This document shows positions 1 to 9,969 of a stretch of 36,176 bases of DNA, in pieces (the stretch's first letter is position 1; each line of letters starts with the position of its first letter). Below the pieces are notes generated by a model. The model saw only the letters and a program-made list of their open reading frames with translations. It was not told where the DNA came from and did not search any database. The position numbers and the translations under genes were made by a program. The stretch is from an actinobacterium LLX17 (GTDB taxonomy: Bacteria > Actinomycetota > Actinomycetes > Propionibacteriales > Nocardioidaceae): assembly GCA_000471045.1 (NCBI GenBank), contig KI301992.1, forward strand, positions 1,512,481 through 1,548,656, written 5' to 3'.

Positions 1-931
1 ACCCGGCGATCGACGGAAGAGCGGACCCGTCGTGCGCGAGGTCGCGGGCCAGCGCGCGGGCCTGGGCCCAGCCGGGAGCGACCAGGCCGCTGACACCGGC
101 GGGCGTCTCGGCGCAGTCGCCGATGGCCCGGATCGCCGGGTCGGAGGTGCGCAGCTCGTCGTCGACCACGATGCCGACGTTCGTCTCGAGCCCGGCCTCG
201 GAGGCGAGCGAGGTGTCGGGCGCCGATCCTGCCGCAAGCACCACCAGCTCGGCGGGCAGGACCTGTCCGTCGTCGAGGTGCACGGCGGCGACACGGCCGT
301 CTCGCACGGCCACGGACGCGAGCCGTGCTGCCGTGACCAGGCCCATCCCGAGTGCTCGGGTCTGGTCGGCCACGACGTGGGCAACCTCCGGGTCGACGTC
401 CCGCGACAGCAGGGGGCCGGCCGAGACGATCGTGACGTCCAGCCCGCGATGACGGAGTGCGCAGGCGGTCTCGAGGCCCAAGGGTCCCCCGCCCACGACG
501 ACGGCGCGCTGGGCGTTGAGGGCGGCTGCCGTGATGTCGCGGGCGTCATCGAGCCGGCGCACCGCGTGAGCGCCGCGGGGCAACCCGTCGCGCAGGCCCG
601 GCACGGGGACCACACGCGCTCGCGCGCCGGTGGCCAGCACCAGCACGTCGTACGGATGGGTCCCGGCGCTCGACAGCACGTTCCGGTTCGCCCGGTCGAT
701 CTCCTGGACCTCGACCCCGTGGGTGACGCGCACCCGCTCCCCCTGCGGAGACGGCAGCGACAGGCCGGCCAGGTCGATCCGGCCGGCGACCAGCTCGGTC
801 AGCATGATGCGGTTGTAGGGCGCGTGCGACTCGGCACCGAGCACCTCGACCTCCGCCTCGGGTGCCAGACGAGACAGCTCGTCGGCGAACCGGGTGCCGA
901 CCATGCCCGCGCCGACGACGACGACCTTCAC
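1..931 (-). CDS. FAD/NAD(P)-dependent oxidoreductase of the nitrate/nitrite reductase locus (partial, C-terminus off window)
   Basis: About 310 residues are visible. The protein opens with a Rossmann dinucleotide-binding stretch (VVVVGAGMVG) and has a second nucleotide-binding motif (VVVGGGPLGLE) near residue 150. The FAD-binding signature AIGDCAE lies near the window edge. This is the layout of the N-terminal flavoprotein half of NirB-type nitrite reductases and of related stand-alone reductases. Start: GTG at 931, overlapping the TGA of the nitrate reductase gene in a GTGA arrangement, so the two are translationally coupled. The inferred role is electron delivery from NAD(P)H to nitrate or nitrite reduction. 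Because the end is missing, I cannot say whether the [2Fe-2S]/sirohaem part of NirB follows. Confidence 0.85.
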   Translation of the reverse strand, partial: MKVVVVGAGMVGTRFADELSRLAPEAEVEVLGAESHAPYNRIMLTELVAGRIDLAGLSLPSPQGERVRVTHGVEVQEIDRANRNVLSSAGTHPYDVLVLATGARARVVPVPGLRDGLPRGAHAVRRLDDARDITAAALNAQRAVVVGGGPLGLETACALRHRGLDVTIVSAGPLLSRDVDPEVAHVVADQTRALGMGLVTAARLASVAVRDGRVAAVHLDDGQVLPAELVVLAAGSAPDTSLASEAGLETNVGIVVDDELRTSDPAIRAIGDCAETPAGVSGLVAPGWAQARALARDLAHDGSALPSIAG

Positions 932-3009
932 GAGCCCACCCGCGCAATCTGCACGGCGCACACCTTGAACTCCGGCATGCCGGAGATGGGGTCGGTGGCG
1001 GCGTTCGTCACGGCGTTGACCATCCCGGCGTCGGCGAAGTGGAACGGCACGAACACGGTGTCGGGCCGGATGTCGGGGCTGATGCGGGCACGCGCGACCA
1101 TCACGCCCCGGGACGAGGTGATGCGGAGGTCCTCGGCGTCGTCCAGACCGATCCGGCCGGCGAGGACGGGGTGGATCTCGACGTACGCCTGAGGAAGGGA
1201 GTCGTTGAGCTTCGGCACGCGTCGTGTCTGGGCCCCGGACTGGTAGTGCTGCAGCACGCGACCGGTGACCAGCCAGACGGGCGCGTCGGGTCGCAGGCCA
1301 TCGTCGGGGCCCACGACGCGGACGGGCACCATGCGGGCGCGGCCCGACGAGGTCGGAAAGCCGTCGGTGAAGAGCCGTGGCGTCCCGGGGTGCTCCTCGT
1401 CCGGGCACGGCCAGTAGAGCGCCTCACCCGCGTCGAGCCGGGCGTAGGAGATGCCCGCGTAGTCAGCACGACCGCCGGCACTCGCCCGGCGCAGCTCGTC
1501 GTAGACCTCGCGCGGCTCGATCGACCACGTGCCGGGGGCGTCGAGCCGTTCCGCCAGCGCGGCGAAGATCTGCAGCTCGGACCACACGCCGGGTGGTGGC
1601 TCGACCGCACGACGCCGCCGCAGCACTCGCCCCTCCAGGCCGGTCATCGTGCCCTCCTCCTCGGCCCACTGCGTCACGGGCAGCACGTAGTCGGCCAGCA
1701 GCGCGGTCTCGGACGGCACGAAGTCGCACACGACGAGCAGGTCCAGCGCCTCGAGGCCCTCCCGCACCACGGTGGCGTCCGGCGCGCTGACCACGACGTT
1801 GCTCCCGTGCACGAACAGCGCGCGTGCCCCGCCGGGCCGCCCCAGGCCCCGCAGCAGCTCGACCGCGGGGACGCCAGGTCCGGGCAGCACGTCGGGATCG
1901 ACGCCCCACACCGCCGCGACGTGCTCGCGGGCCGCCGGGTCGGCGAGCATCCGGTAGCCCGGGAGCTGATCGGCCTTCTGGCCGTGCTCGCGCCCACCCT
2001 GGCCGTTGCCCTGGCCCGTGATGGCGCCGTAGCCGCCGCGCTCGGTACCCACCAGGCCGAGGGCGAGCGCCAGGTTGATGACGGCGGTGACGGTGTCGGT
2101 GCCGTCGGCGTGCTGCTCGGCGCCCCGCCCCGTCAGCAGGAACGCGCCCCGACCACCGCGATGGGGTGCGGCGTCGGCGATGCGCCGGGCCACGCTGCGC
2201 AAGCGCGTCTCCGGAACACCAGTCGTGGCGGCCACCCGCTCAGGCCACCACTCCGCGACGCTGCGCCGCACCTCCTCGAGCCCGTCGACCCGGGCCGCCA
2301 GGTAGGCGGTGTCGGCGAGACCCTCGGCCAGCACCACGTGCAGCAGCCCGAGCAGCAGCACCAGGTCGGTGCCCGGCACGAGCTGCAGGTGCTCGCCGGC
2401 GCCGTCGTCGGCGAGCCGCGCCGTGGCGCTGCGCCGGGGATCGACCACGACGAGCCCGCCACGCTCCCTGACCGGGCCCAGGTGCTGCACGGCCGGCGGC
2501 ATCGTGTCGGCGAGGTTGCTGCCCAGCAGCACCACGACGTCGGCGTCCTGCAGGTCGGTGAGGGGGAACGGCAGACCGCGATCGACACCGAGCGAGCGGT
2601 TGGCGGCAGCCGCGGCCGACGACATGCAGAACCGGCCGTTGTAGTCGATGTTCGGCGTCCGCAGCGCCAGCCGGGCGAACTTGCCCAGCTGGTAGGCCTT
2701 CTCGTTGGTCAGTCCCCCTCCCCCGAAGACCGCGATGGCCTCCGGCCCGCTCTCGGCACCGATCGCCCTCACTCGCTGCGCGATGTCGTCGAGCGCGGCG
2801 TCCCACGAGACCTCCACGAAGCCGTCCGCCGTGCGTCGCCACGGCTGCGTGATGCGGTCGGGCACGCGCAGGAGCTCGGCGCTCGTCCACCCCTTCTGGC
2901 ACATGCCGCCGACGTTGGTGGGGAAGGCCCGCGGCTCGGCCGCCAGGGGCTCGCCGCCGAGCCTCTGCGCGCACTGCAACGCGCAGTACGGGCAGTGGGT
3001 CTCAGTCAT
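928..3009 (-). CDS. nasA: Assimilatory nitrate reductase catalytic subunit (molybdopterin oxidoreductase)
   Basis: A 693-aa cytoplasmic molybdopterin oxidoreductase expected to reduce nitrate to nitrite. An N-terminal [4Fe-4S] ligand set, CPYCALQC at residues 6-13, is followed by GMCQKGW. Further in are typical molybdopterin-guanine-dinucleotide binding stretches (VVLLGSNLADTMPP, GTERGGYGAITGQGNGQGGR) and a C-terminal molydopterin dinucleotide-binding domain (RVLQHYQSGAQTRR onwards). No Tat signal is seen, which fits the assimilatory NasA/NarB group rather than periplasmic Nap or membrane Nar. The start is the ATG at 3009; longer readings extend into narK. It shares one base with the narK stop (TGATG) and its own TGA overlaps the next GTG. 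The symbol could equally be narB. Confidence 0.93.
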   Translation of the reverse strand: MTETHCPYCALQCAQRLGGEPLAAEPRAFPTNVGGMCQKGWTSAELLRVPDRITQPWRRTADGFVEVSWDAALDDIAQRVRAIGAESGPEAIAVFGGGGLTNEKAYQLGKFARLALRTPNIDYNGRFCMSSAAAAANRSLGVDRGLPFPLTDLQDADVVVLLGSNLADTMPPAVQHLGPVRERGGLVVVDPRRSATARLADDGAGEHLQLVPGTDLVLLLGLLHVVLAEGLADTAYLAARVDGLEEVRRSVAEWWPERVAATTGVPETRLRSVARRIADAAPHRGGRGAFLLTGRGAEQHADGTDTVTAVINLALALGLVGTERGGYGAITGQGNGQGGREHGQKADQLPGYRMLADPAAREHVAAVWGVDPDVLPGPGVPAVELLRGLGRPGGARALFVHGSNVVVSAPDATVVREGLEALDLLVVCDFVPSETALLADYVLPVTQWAEEEGTMTGLEGRVLRRRRAVEPPPGVWSELQIFAALAERLDAPGTWSIEPREVYDELRRASAGGRADYAGISYARLDAGEALYWPCPDEEHPGTPRLFTDGFPTSSGRARMVPVRVVGPDDGLRPDAPVWLVTGRVLQHYQSGAQTRRVPKLNDSLPQAYVEIHPVLAGRIGLDDAEDLRITSSRGVMVARARISPDIRPDTVFVPFHFADAGMVNAVTNAATDPISGMPEFKVCAVQIARVGS

Positions 3010-4544
3010 CAGACCCCGGCCCGGGCCATCACCGACGACGGGCGACGGTAGAACGCCCAGGCCACCGCGAGGCACACGACGTAGAAGGCCGTGAAGACGA
3101 CGAAGGCGCTCTTGACGGCGTCGACGGGATCGTCGATCCACGGGGCGCTGAAGGTCATCGGGATCAGGAACCCGCCCAGGGCACCGACCGCGCCGGCGAT
3201 GCCGATGACGGCCGACGCCTCCTTCGTCGACCGCTTCTCAGCGGCCATGCGCTCAGCCGAGCCGTCCGGTCCGGCCTGCTCGGCGTAGACCTTCCAGATC
3301 AGCGGGATCATCCGGTAGGTCGAGCCGTTGCCGATGCCGGTCGCGGCGAACACGACGAGGAAGGCCGCGAGGAACCACGGGAAGACGTCGGCATTGTGCT
3401 CGACCGCAGTCCGGACCGCCGCGGAGTACTCGAACGTCGCGGGATCAGGCGCGCCCTCCACCTTCGGTACGGGGGCGAGCTGGGCGAGCGACACCATCAC
3501 CAGGATCGTGCCCACGATCATCCCCACGAAGGCACCGATGGTCACTCGTGCGCCACCGAGCCGATCGGCCAGCCATCCTCCGAACGGCCGGGTCAACGAC
3601 CCGACGAACGCACCGAGGAAGCCGTAGAACGCGAAGTTGATGCCGATGCCGGCGATCGTCGGCACGGGCTGGTTGAAGAAGTTGATCTTGATCAGCAGCG
3701 GCATGGCGGCCGAGTAGCCGATGAACGAGCCGAACGTGCCGATGTACAGGAAGGACATCACCCAGGTGTGCCGGTACTTCACGACGGCCAGCTGCTCGCG
3801 CGGCCTGGAGTACGCCGCCGACAAGTTGTTCATGAAGAAGTACGCCGCGACCGCCGCCACCACCGCGAGGGCAGCGTAGAGGTAGCCGACGCGCTCGAGC
3901 ACGATGCCGCTCTGGCTGGCCTTGACGAGGCCGAACGCGCCCGCACCGCCGACGATGATGGGCAGGAAGAACTGGATGACCGCCACGCCCAGGTTGCCGC
4001 CGGCCGCGTTGAGGCCCAGCGCCGTGCCCTTCAGCCGCGCGGGGTAGAAGAAGTTGATGCTCGCCATCGACGACGCGAAGTTGCCGCCCCCCACGCCCGC
4101 GGTCGCCGCGATCACGATGAACACCCAGTAGGGCGTCTCCGGTCGCTGCACGACGTAGGCGAAGAGCAACGTCGGCACCACGAGCATCAACGCGCTGAAC
4201 ACGGCCCAGTTGCGTCCGCCGAAGCGCGGTACCGCGAACGTGTAGGGCAGCCGCAGCAGCGAGCCCACCAGGTTCGGCACCGCGATGAGCCAGAACAGCT
4301 GCATCGGGCTGAACGCGAACCCGGCCTTGGCGAGCAGGGCGGCGGCCGCGCTCCAGAGCAGCCAGACCGAGAACCCGAGGTGCTCGCCGAAGATCGACCA
4401 GATCAGGTTGCGGCGGGCGACGCGGCGGCCGCCGGCCTCCCACTGGGCCGGGTTCTCCGGGTCCCACTCGTCGATCCACCGACCGGTGCGGTGGCGTGGT
4501 GGCACAGCGTGGGAGGCGATGGGCGAGGTGACGTCGACGGCCAT
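3009..4544 (-). CDS. narK: Nitrate/nitrite transporter of the major facilitator superfamily
   Basis: A 511-aa polytopic membrane protein with about twelve hydrophobic segments. It carries both nitrate signature regions of the NarK/NrtA-like MFS family: GGGNFASSMASINFFYP near residue 155 and ALGLNAAGGNLGV just after. The N-terminus is a hydrophilic tail (RTGRWIDEWDPENPAQWEAG) common in actinobacterial NarK. The ATG at 4544 has GGAGGG six bases upstream. It is first in a three-gene run with nitrate reductase and the FAD reductase, so uptake and reduction are co-expressed; TGA and the next ATG overlap by one base. The role is import of nitrate for assimilation, possibly with nitrite exchange. 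Family assignment is firm; transport direction is inferred. Confidence 0.95.
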   Translation of the reverse strand: MAVDVTSPIASHAVPPRHRTGRWIDEWDPENPAQWEAGGRRVARRNLIWSIFGEHLGFSVWLLWSAAAALLAKAGFAFSPMQLFWLIAVPNLVGSLLRLPYTFAVPRFGGRNWAVFSALMLVVPTLLFAYVVQRPETPYWVFIVIAATAGVGGGNFASSMASINFFYPARLKGTALGLNAAGGNLGVAVIQFFLPIIVGGAGAFGLVKASQSGIVLERVGYLYAALAVVAAVAAYFFMNNLSAAYSRPREQLAVVKYRHTWVMSFLYIGTFGSFIGYSAAMPLLIKINFFNQPVPTIAGIGINFAFYGFLGAFVGSLTRPFGGWLADRLGGARVTIGAFVGMIVGTILVMVSLAQLAPVPKVEGAPDPATFEYSAAVRTAVEHNADVFPWFLAAFLVVFAATGIGNGSTYRMIPLIWKVYAEQAGPDGSAERMAAEKRSTKEASAVIGIAGAVGALGGFLIPMTFSAPWIDDPVDAVKSAFVVFTAFYVVCLAVAWAFYRRPSSVMARAGV

Positions 4545-4686
4545 GAGGACCCTCCGGTGTCAGTGACCCCGCTCGGTGCCGGGTCTCTGCTGGCGACCGT
4601 AGGGACGGCATGTTTCGCCTCGTCACCGATCACGTGCGGGTGCCGGTAACACTTCGCGCACGGTGGTGATGCCGGCGGTGTGAGCC

Positions 4687-5340
4687 TCAGTCGAATGGCA
4701 GGACGTCCGGCGAGAGCGCCCCGGTCTTCGCGGCGGCCACGGTGAGCCGGCGGCGGTGGTGGCGTCGGCACAGCACCTCGTACCCGACCGCCGGGTTCGG
4801 TCGCTCGGACTCGTCGACGTCGCCGACGACCATGACCTCGCCCTCGGTGACCATGACGCCGCTCTCGGTCCGCGCGTTGTGCGTGGCCCGCTTGCCGCAC
4901 CAGCACAGCGCCTCGACCTGCAGCGTGTGCACGCGGTCAGCGAGCTCGACGAGACGCGCCGACCCCTCGAACAACCGGGTGCGGAAGTCGGTGAGGATGC
5001 CGAAGCAGTACACGTCGATGTCGAGCTCGTCGACGATCTTGGCCAGCTGGTCGATCTGTCGCCGGGTGTAGAACTGCGCCTCGTCACACACCAGGTAGTC
5101 GATGCGGCCACCCTGGGTCAGCGAGCCGACCACGTGGTCCCAGAAGTCCAGCTCCTCCGGCACCTCGATCGCGACGACCGACAGGCCCAGGCGGCTCGAG
5201 ACGATGCCCGACCCGGCGCGGTCGTGGGACGTGAAGACCCGGCCGACGTGCCCGCGGGCGCGGCGGTTGTGATCGACCTGCAGCGCGAGGGTGCTCTTGC
5301 CCGAGTCCATCGTCCCGGAGTAGAAGCTCAGGTCGGCCAT
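4687..5340 (-). CDS. tdk: Thymidine kinase (type II)
   Basis: A 217-aa protein that phosphorylates thymidine to dTMP with ATP in pyrimidine salvage. The P-loop GTMDSGKST is at residues 9-17 and the Walker B/DEAQF motif near 91. The thymidine-binding lasso region follows, with zinc-ligand cysteines (CWCGKRATHNAR and CRRHH). Its length is normal for the type II family. The ATG at 5340 is preceded at exactly six bases by GACGAT, a plausible -10 element, which suggests a leaderless transcript made from the 38-bp gap after the phosphatase gene. A 142-bp gap separates its stop from narK. Confidence 0.95.
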   Translation of the reverse strand: MADLSFYSGTMDSGKSTLALQVDHNRRARGHVGRVFTSHDRAGSGIVSSRLGLSVVAIEVPEELDFWDHVVGSLTQGGRIDYLVCDEAQFYTRRQIDQLAKIVDELDIDVYCFGILTDFRTRLFEGSARLVELADRVHTLQVEALCWCGKRATHNARTESGVMVTEGEVMVVGDVDESERPNPAVGYEVLCRRHHRRRLTVAAAKTGALSPDVLPFD

Positions 5341-5378
5341 GCGCTCATCGTCTCAGACGCTCGGAGAGGAAGGGGCGC

Positions 5379-6482
5379 TCAGGCGATCAGGACGGGGATG
5401 CGGGTCTCCACCTCGGACGTGGACCCGTGGAAGCCCGTCATCAGCATCTCGCGGGCGAACTCGCGCGACGAGAACGCCGCGAAGTCGCCCTGCGCCGCCA
5501 CGATGACGTCGCCGAAACGGTCGGCCACGGCGGGGTCGAGCGGTCCGAACCAGTCCTCGCACTCGGCGCGCAGCCGCACGTCGGCGCGGTCACCACACTC
5601 CGTGCGCCAGCGATCGGCCACGGCGGCGGCCGTGCCCGTGCCCGATCCCTGGGCGGTGTAGAGGTGGCGGAAGCGCGCCTCGCCGGCCAGCAGCTCGACG
5701 TCGTCGAGCAGGCGAGGGTGCTGGTCGACGTCGAACCGGTCGTCCATCGGCAGGTCGAGCATGCCGTGGTCGGCCGTGACGAGCAGGCGGGTGTCGGCCG
5801 GCAGGTCCTCGCGGATCTGCCGCAGCTCGGTGTCGACGGTGCGGAGCATCTCGCGCCACTCCTCGCTCTGGCACCCGTACGCGTGCCCGGCGTGGTCGAG
5901 CCGCGACTCATAGGCGTAGACGGCCGACCGGTCGCTCGACTCCACGACGTCGACCAGCACGTCGAGACGTTCCCACGACGACGAGACACCGTGGTACGGC
6001 ACGCCCCGCTGGGTGCAGAGCGTGAGGGCGGAGCCGGCGAAGCGTGACTCGTTGACCGCGGCGGCACCGACCCCGGCGGCCGCCAGCTGCTCGAGCACCA
6101 TCGCGTGCGGCTGCCAGGCCAGCGGGTCGAGCGGCAGGTCCCAGGCGATCGAGTTGAGCCGCTCCCCCGTCTCAGGGACCCGGACGGTGTAGCCGGCGAC
6201 GCCGTGGCGGCCCGGCCGCAGACCGGTGCCGAGCGACGTGAGACTCGTGACGGTGGTGGACGGAAGGCCGCACCGCACGTCAGGAACCGCGGTCAACGAC
6301 GACAGGAAGGGTGCCTCGATCGCGTTCTCGCGCAGATTCAGCTCACCCAGCCCGTCGACCAGCGCCACGACCCAGCGCGGAGCGTCCGGCAGACCGAGCC
6401 GGTTCTCGAGCCCGGGCACACCGAGCGCCGCCCCGACCGACGTCCAGACGTGCTCGATCCTGCGGTCCTGCACCGGATGCAC
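5379..6482 (-). CDS. Alkaline phosphatase family protein / type I phosphodiesterase-nucleotide pyrophosphatase-like hydrolase
   Basis: A 367-aa metal-dependent hydrolase of the alkaline phosphatase superfamily. The expected metal and nucleophile motifs appear in order: VVALVDGLGELNL (first Asp), PSTTVTSLTSLGTG (Thr nucleophile), the SRLDHAGHAYG region (Asp/His), LLVTADHGM (Asp-His) and GFHGST near the end (last His). No signal peptide is seen, so it is probably cytoplasmic. The start is GTG at 6482, nine bases after the stop of the DUF5998 gene, with GAGG nearby as ribosome binding site. It is probably co-transcribed with that gene. The substrate is unknown; nucleotide or sugar-phosphate esters are possible. 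Confidence 0.85.
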   Translation of the reverse strand: MHPVQDRRIEHVWTSVGAALGVPGLENRLGLPDAPRWVVALVDGLGELNLRENAIEAPFLSSLTAVPDVRCGLPSTTVTSLTSLGTGLRPGRHGVAGYTVRVPETGERLNSIAWDLPLDPLAWQPHAMVLEQLAAAGVGAAAVNESRFAGSALTLCTQRGVPYHGVSSSWERLDVLVDVVESSDRSAVYAYESRLDHAGHAYGCQSEEWREMLRTVDTELRQIREDLPADTRLLVTADHGMLDLPMDDRFDVDQHPRLLDDVELLAGEARFRHLYTAQGSGTGTAAAVADRWRTECGDRADVRLRAECEDWFGPLDPAVADRFGDVIVAAQGDFAAFSSREFAREMLMTGFHGSTSEVETRIPVLIA

Positions 6483-6491
6483 CCGCCGACC

Positions 6492-7139
6492 TCAGCCGCG
6501 ACCGGTGACGGAGACGGCGGGATCGGCGCTGCCAGGTCCCGTGGTGCCGGGTCCCGTGGTGGCCGCCGAGAGCGCGCGGGCGAAGTCGAGCAGCTGGCGC
6601 ACGGCCTGGCCGCCCTCGGCCGCCGCAGCCAGACGCAACGAGAAGTCGTCGCCACTGACCGATCCGGTGTAGCCGTGGTCGGCCTCGCACTCGGGATCGT
6701 CGCAGCGTGCGGGCTCCAGATCGACGCGCGAGACCGCGCCCCAGCCGATGGTGAGCACGGCCTCCTCGAGCTGACCTCCGGTCGAGACCATGCGGCTGAC
6801 GACCACCGAACGCACCTGCGAGACGCCGACGGCCTCGGACGTCGTGGAGGTGTACGGCTTCGGCAGCAGGTCGTCCGGCGGGTGCTCGTCGGTGTGCACC
6901 AGCACCAGGCGCGTGCCGGTGAGCACCAGCACGGTCATGTGCCGGCGGATCTCGTCGCGGTCGAACGTCGGCTCGTGGTGCACGACGTAGGAGCGGACCG
7001 GCTCGCCGGCCAGGGTGTCGCGGAGTCCTTCGGCGACGATGTCGGGGTAGTAACCGCTGCGCGAGACGGCCTCGAAGAGCTGGGGAGTCTGGTCGGCGCC
7101 GCCGAGGGTGTCTCGGTCGGTGCGGCGATCACGGCTCAT
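6492..7139 (-). CDS. DUF5998 family protein
   Basis: A 215-aa soluble protein resembling the actinobacterial DUF5998 family, whose function is not known. The visible core is a beta-rich stretch (YVVHHEPTFDRDEIRRHMTV, then LVLTGTRLVLVHTDEH). It is followed by a short CDDPECEADHGY segment that could bind metal and a helical LAAAAEGGQAVRQLLDFARAL segment. The C-terminal tail is low-complexity Gly/Thr/Pro. The chosen start is ATG 7139, which shares one base with the TGA of the acyl-CoA ligase gene (TGATG), indicating translational coupling. An in-frame start 54 bases upstream would lie inside that gene and is less likely. Confidence 0.8.
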   Translation of the reverse strand: MSRDRRTDRDTLGGADQTPQLFEAVSRSGYYPDIVAEGLRDTLAGEPVRSYVVHHEPTFDRDEIRRHMTVLVLTGTRLVLVHTDEHPPDDLLPKPYTSTTSEAVGVSQVRSVVVSRMVSTGGQLEEAVLTIGWGAVSRVDLEPARCDDPECEADHGYTGSVSGDDFSLRLAAAAEGGQAVRQLLDFARALSAATTGPGTTGPGSADPAVSVTGRG

Positions 7140-9847
7140 CACGTCAGCGTATCCCCCGTCATGGCCGACTGGCTGAGGCGTCGGGCGTACCACTCACCGC
7201 GCCGGTCCTGCGACGGCACGACCTTGGCGCGGGCGCTCAGCACCGAGATGCCGTCGGGCCGCACCAGCACGGGCTCGACGTCGAGCTCGGCCACCTCGGG
7301 CAGCTCGTCCTTGAGCGCCGCGATGCGCAGGATGACGTCCTGCAGGGCGGAGACGTCGACGGGCTCGGAGCCCCGGTAGCCGTACAGCAGGGGCGCCGAG
7401 CGCAGGTCGGCGATCATCGCCTCGGCATCGGTGTCGGTCAGGGGCGGGATGCCGTACGACTTGTCACCGAGCAGCTCGCTGGGCGCTCCGGAGAGGCCGA
7501 ACGACACCAGCGGACCGAAGAGGCCGTCCTCGGTGGCACTGAACCCGACCGGCAGGCCCTCGGGCGCGGTGCGCTGCACGAAGAAGCGGGTGTCGGGACG
7601 CATGCCGATCCAGCCCGTGATCTGGTCCCAGGCCTCGGACATGTCGTCGGCGTCGTGGATCGAGCGCCAGACGTGGGCGAGGTCGGGGCGGGCCCGCAGG
7701 TGCTCGCTGCCGGCCTTCAGGACGACGTCCCACCCGAGGTGCTCGGCGGCCGCGACGGCCTCCTCCTTGGTGTGCACGTTGATCCAGGTCCACAGGTCGA
7801 TGCCGTAGCAGGCCAGCAGCGCGTGCACCTGCTCGGTGGACAGCACGGCGCCACGCGGCGCGATCTCGAGGACGTTCTCGATCAGCGCGCGGGCGTCGCC
7901 ACTGCGGTAGTCGTCGTGGTGCGGGAAGGTGCCGTGGTCGCGCGCGGCCCACTCGGCGTAGTTGACGACGCGGGCGAGCGCGCGGACCGCCGACTCGGGG
8001 GCCGAGTACGACGGCACCGAGCCACGGCCCGCCGAGCCGCCGGCGAGGTCGGGCACACGCAGCAGCTCGGGCACGCCCTCGCTGCCGAGGAAGGTCGAGA
8101 CGATGGGCTTGTCGGACTGCTCGCCGATCGCCGCCAGCACGTCGGCGACCTCCTCGCCCGTCGTGTTGAGCGGCGGGATGTAGACCACCACGAGGGCGTC
8201 GATGTTGGGCTGGGCCAGTGCCGTCTCGATGGCGGCCTCGAAGTCGTCGGCCCCGGCGTTGGCGCCCAGGGACACCGGCTTGGCGACCTCGAGCCCGGCG
8301 GCCCCACCGGCGTCGGAGACCAGCAGCGCCATGGCGTCGGAGTTGCCGACGATCGAGATGCGGTTGCCCTGGGGCAGCGGCTGGTGGGCCAGCACCTGTG
8401 CGACGTCGAACATCTCGTCGAGGGTGTCGACCTGGATGACGCCGGCCTGGCGGAACATCGCGTCGACCGCCGCCTGGGGCGCGGAGCTGCGGCGCACGGT
8501 GTGCCCCACCGGGACGCCCTGCGTGGAACGACCCGACTTGACCGCGACGATCGGCTTGGTGCCGGCCACGCGCCGCGCGATGCGCGAGAACTTGCGCGGG
8601 TTGCCGATCGACTCCAGGTACAGCAGCACGACCTCGGTGGCGTCGTCCTCCTGCCAGTACTGCAGGAGGTCGTTACCCGAGACGTCGGCGCGGTTGCCGG
8701 CCGAGACGAACGTCGACAGGCCCAGACCACGGCGCGAGACGGACTCGAGGATCGCCGTGCCCAGCGCACCGGACTGGCAGAAGAAGCCGACGCGGCCCTG
8801 CGGCGGCATGGCCGGCGACAGCGACGCGTTGAGCTGGATGGTGGGCTCGGTGTTGATGACACCGAGGCAGTTCGGGCCGATCAGGCGCAGTCCGTAGGAG
8901 CGGCAGAGTCCCAGCAGGGTGCGCTGACGGCGACGCCCCTCCTCGCCCTCCTCGGCGAATCCCGCCGAGATGACGACCAGGCCGTGCACGCCCTTGGCGG
9001 CGCAGTCGAGCACGACGTCGTTGACCGAGTCGGCCGGCACCGCGACGATCGCCACGTCGACGTCGCCCGGGATGTCCTGCACGGTCTTGTAGGCCGGCAG
9101 GCCCGAGACCGCCTCGGCGCTGCTGTTGACCGCGTAGACGGCTCCCGAGAAGTCGCCCAGCACGAGGTTGCGCACCATCGCCTGGCCGATCGAGTCCTGG
9201 CGGCGGCTGGCGCCGATGACGGCGATGCTGCGGGCCTCGAAGATGCGCTCGATCGAGGCGGCCTCGGCCCGCTGCTCGCGGGCGCGCATGACCCCGAGCG
9301 AGGTGTCGGTGGAGTCGAGCGCGATCGACAGCTGCTGGACGCCGTCGGCCAGCTCGGCACGCAGCGAGTAGCCCATCTCGCGGAACACCTGCAGCATCCG
9401 GGTGTTGGCGGGCAGCACCTCGGCGTGGAACTGGGTCAGCTCGCGCTCGCGTCCGGCCTGGGCCAGGTGCTCCAGGAGCAGCTGGCCGATGCCACGACCC
9501 TGGTGGGCGTCCTCGACGAGGAACGCGACCTCGGCCTCGACGTCGGAGATCGCGTCGTAGCGGCCCACGGCGATGATCTGGCCGTGCAGCGTGACCACGA
9601 AGGCGACCCGCCGGTCGTGGTCGACCTCGGTGAAACGCTGCACGTCGCGGGGCGACAGGCGCGGGTAGGGCGCGAAGAACCGCAGGTACTTCGACTCGTC
9701 GGAGACGCGGTCGTAGAACGCCACGAACTCGTCGGCGTCGGCCGGCACGATCGGGCGCAGCTGAGCCACCCGGCCGTCGCGCAGCAGCACGTCGGCCTCC
9801 CACTCGGGGACCGGGTGCAAGGTGGCGCGGTCCGGCTCGTCCGTCAC
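7139..9847 (-). CDS. Bifunctional GNAT acetyltransferase / NDP-forming acyl-CoA (acetate-CoA) ligase family protein
   Basis: A 902-aa fusion. Residues about 20-180 form a GNAT domain with the acetyl-CoA loop QGRGIG near 116-121. Residues about 200-330 are a succinyl-CoA-synthetase-like CoA-binding domain ([25 protein letters not shown]). Residues about 345-490 form the ligase domain, with a candidate phospho-histidine at His449 in a GHT motif. Residues about 690-895 form an ATP-grasp domain. Actinobacterial protein lysine acetyltransferases often put GNAT first, the reverse of E. coli PatZ. It may acetylate metabolic enzymes or sense acyl-CoA; which catalytic half is active cannot be told. 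GTG 9847 is preceded by TAGGTT at six bases, a probable leaderless promoter. Confidence 0.92.
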   Translation of the reverse strand: MTDEPDRATLHPVPEWEADVLLRDGRVAQLRPIVPADADEFVAFYDRVSDESKYLRFFAPYPRLSPRDVQRFTEVDHDRRVAFVVTLHGQIIAVGRYDAISDVEAEVAFLVEDAHQGRGIGQLLLEHLAQAGRERELTQFHAEVLPANTRMLQVFREMGYSLRAELADGVQQLSIALDSTDTSLGVMRAREQRAEAASIERIFEARSIAVIGASRRQDSIGQAMVRNLVLGDFSGAVYAVNSSAEAVSGLPAYKTVQDIPGDVDVAIVAVPADSVNDVVLDCAAKGVHGLVVISAGFAEEGEEGRRRQRTLLGLCRSYGLRLIGPNCLGVINTEPTIQLNASLSPAMPPQGRVGFFCQSGALGTAILESVSRRGLGLSTFVSAGNRADVSGNDLLQYWQEDDATEVVLLYLESIGNPRKFSRIARRVAGTKPIVAVKSGRSTQGVPVGHTVRRSSAPQAAVDAMFRQAGVIQVDTLDEMFDVAQVLAHQPLPQGNRISIVGNSDAMALLVSDAGGAAGLEVAKPVSLGANAGADDFEAAIETALAQPNIDALVVVYIPPLNTTGEEVADVLAAIGEQSDKPIVSTFLGSEGVPELLRVPDLAGGSAGRGSVPSYSAPESAVRALARVVNYAEWAARDHGTFPHHDDYRSGDARALIENVLEIAPRGAVLSTEQVHALLACYGIDLWTWINVHTKEEAVAAAEHLGWDVVLKAGSEHLRARPDLAHVWRSIHDADDMSEAWDQITGWIGMRPDTRFFVQRTAPEGLPVGFSATEDGLFGPLVSFGLSGAPSELLGDKSYGIPPLTDTDAEAMIADLRSAPLLYGYRGSEPVDVSALQDVILRIAALKDELPEVAELDVEPVLVRPDGISVLSARAKVVPSQDRRGEWYARRLSQSAMTGDTLT

Positions 9848-9853
9848 GCGCCC

Positions 9854-9859
9854 AACCTA
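9854..9859 (-). promoter_or_regulatory. -10 element of a leaderless promoter for the GNAT/acyl-CoA ligase gene
   Basis: TAGGTT on the minus strand ends exactly six bases before the GTG at 9847, so transcription should start at or next to the start codon. No convincing -35 hexamer is seen. The 122-bp divergent gap to parC holds nothing else I recognise. Confidence 0.5.
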
Positions 9860-9969
9860 TCGCCTGTCCGGTCGGCTCGGCGGGCGGCGTGGCACCCTCG
9901 AGCCGGCGGCACGACCTGCGACGATGGGACGTCGCGGAGTGGACGTCGGGGGGACGAGGAAGGGCAGGC

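Noticed and set aside
4612..4626. GTGAC-GAGGC-GAAAC on the minus strand upstream of narK, resembling a GlnR nitrogen-control site
   Set aside because: The usual spacing between the two half-sites is six bases, here it is five, and the expected second repeat is missing. Regulation by GlnR is biologically plausible but the site is not good enough to annotate.
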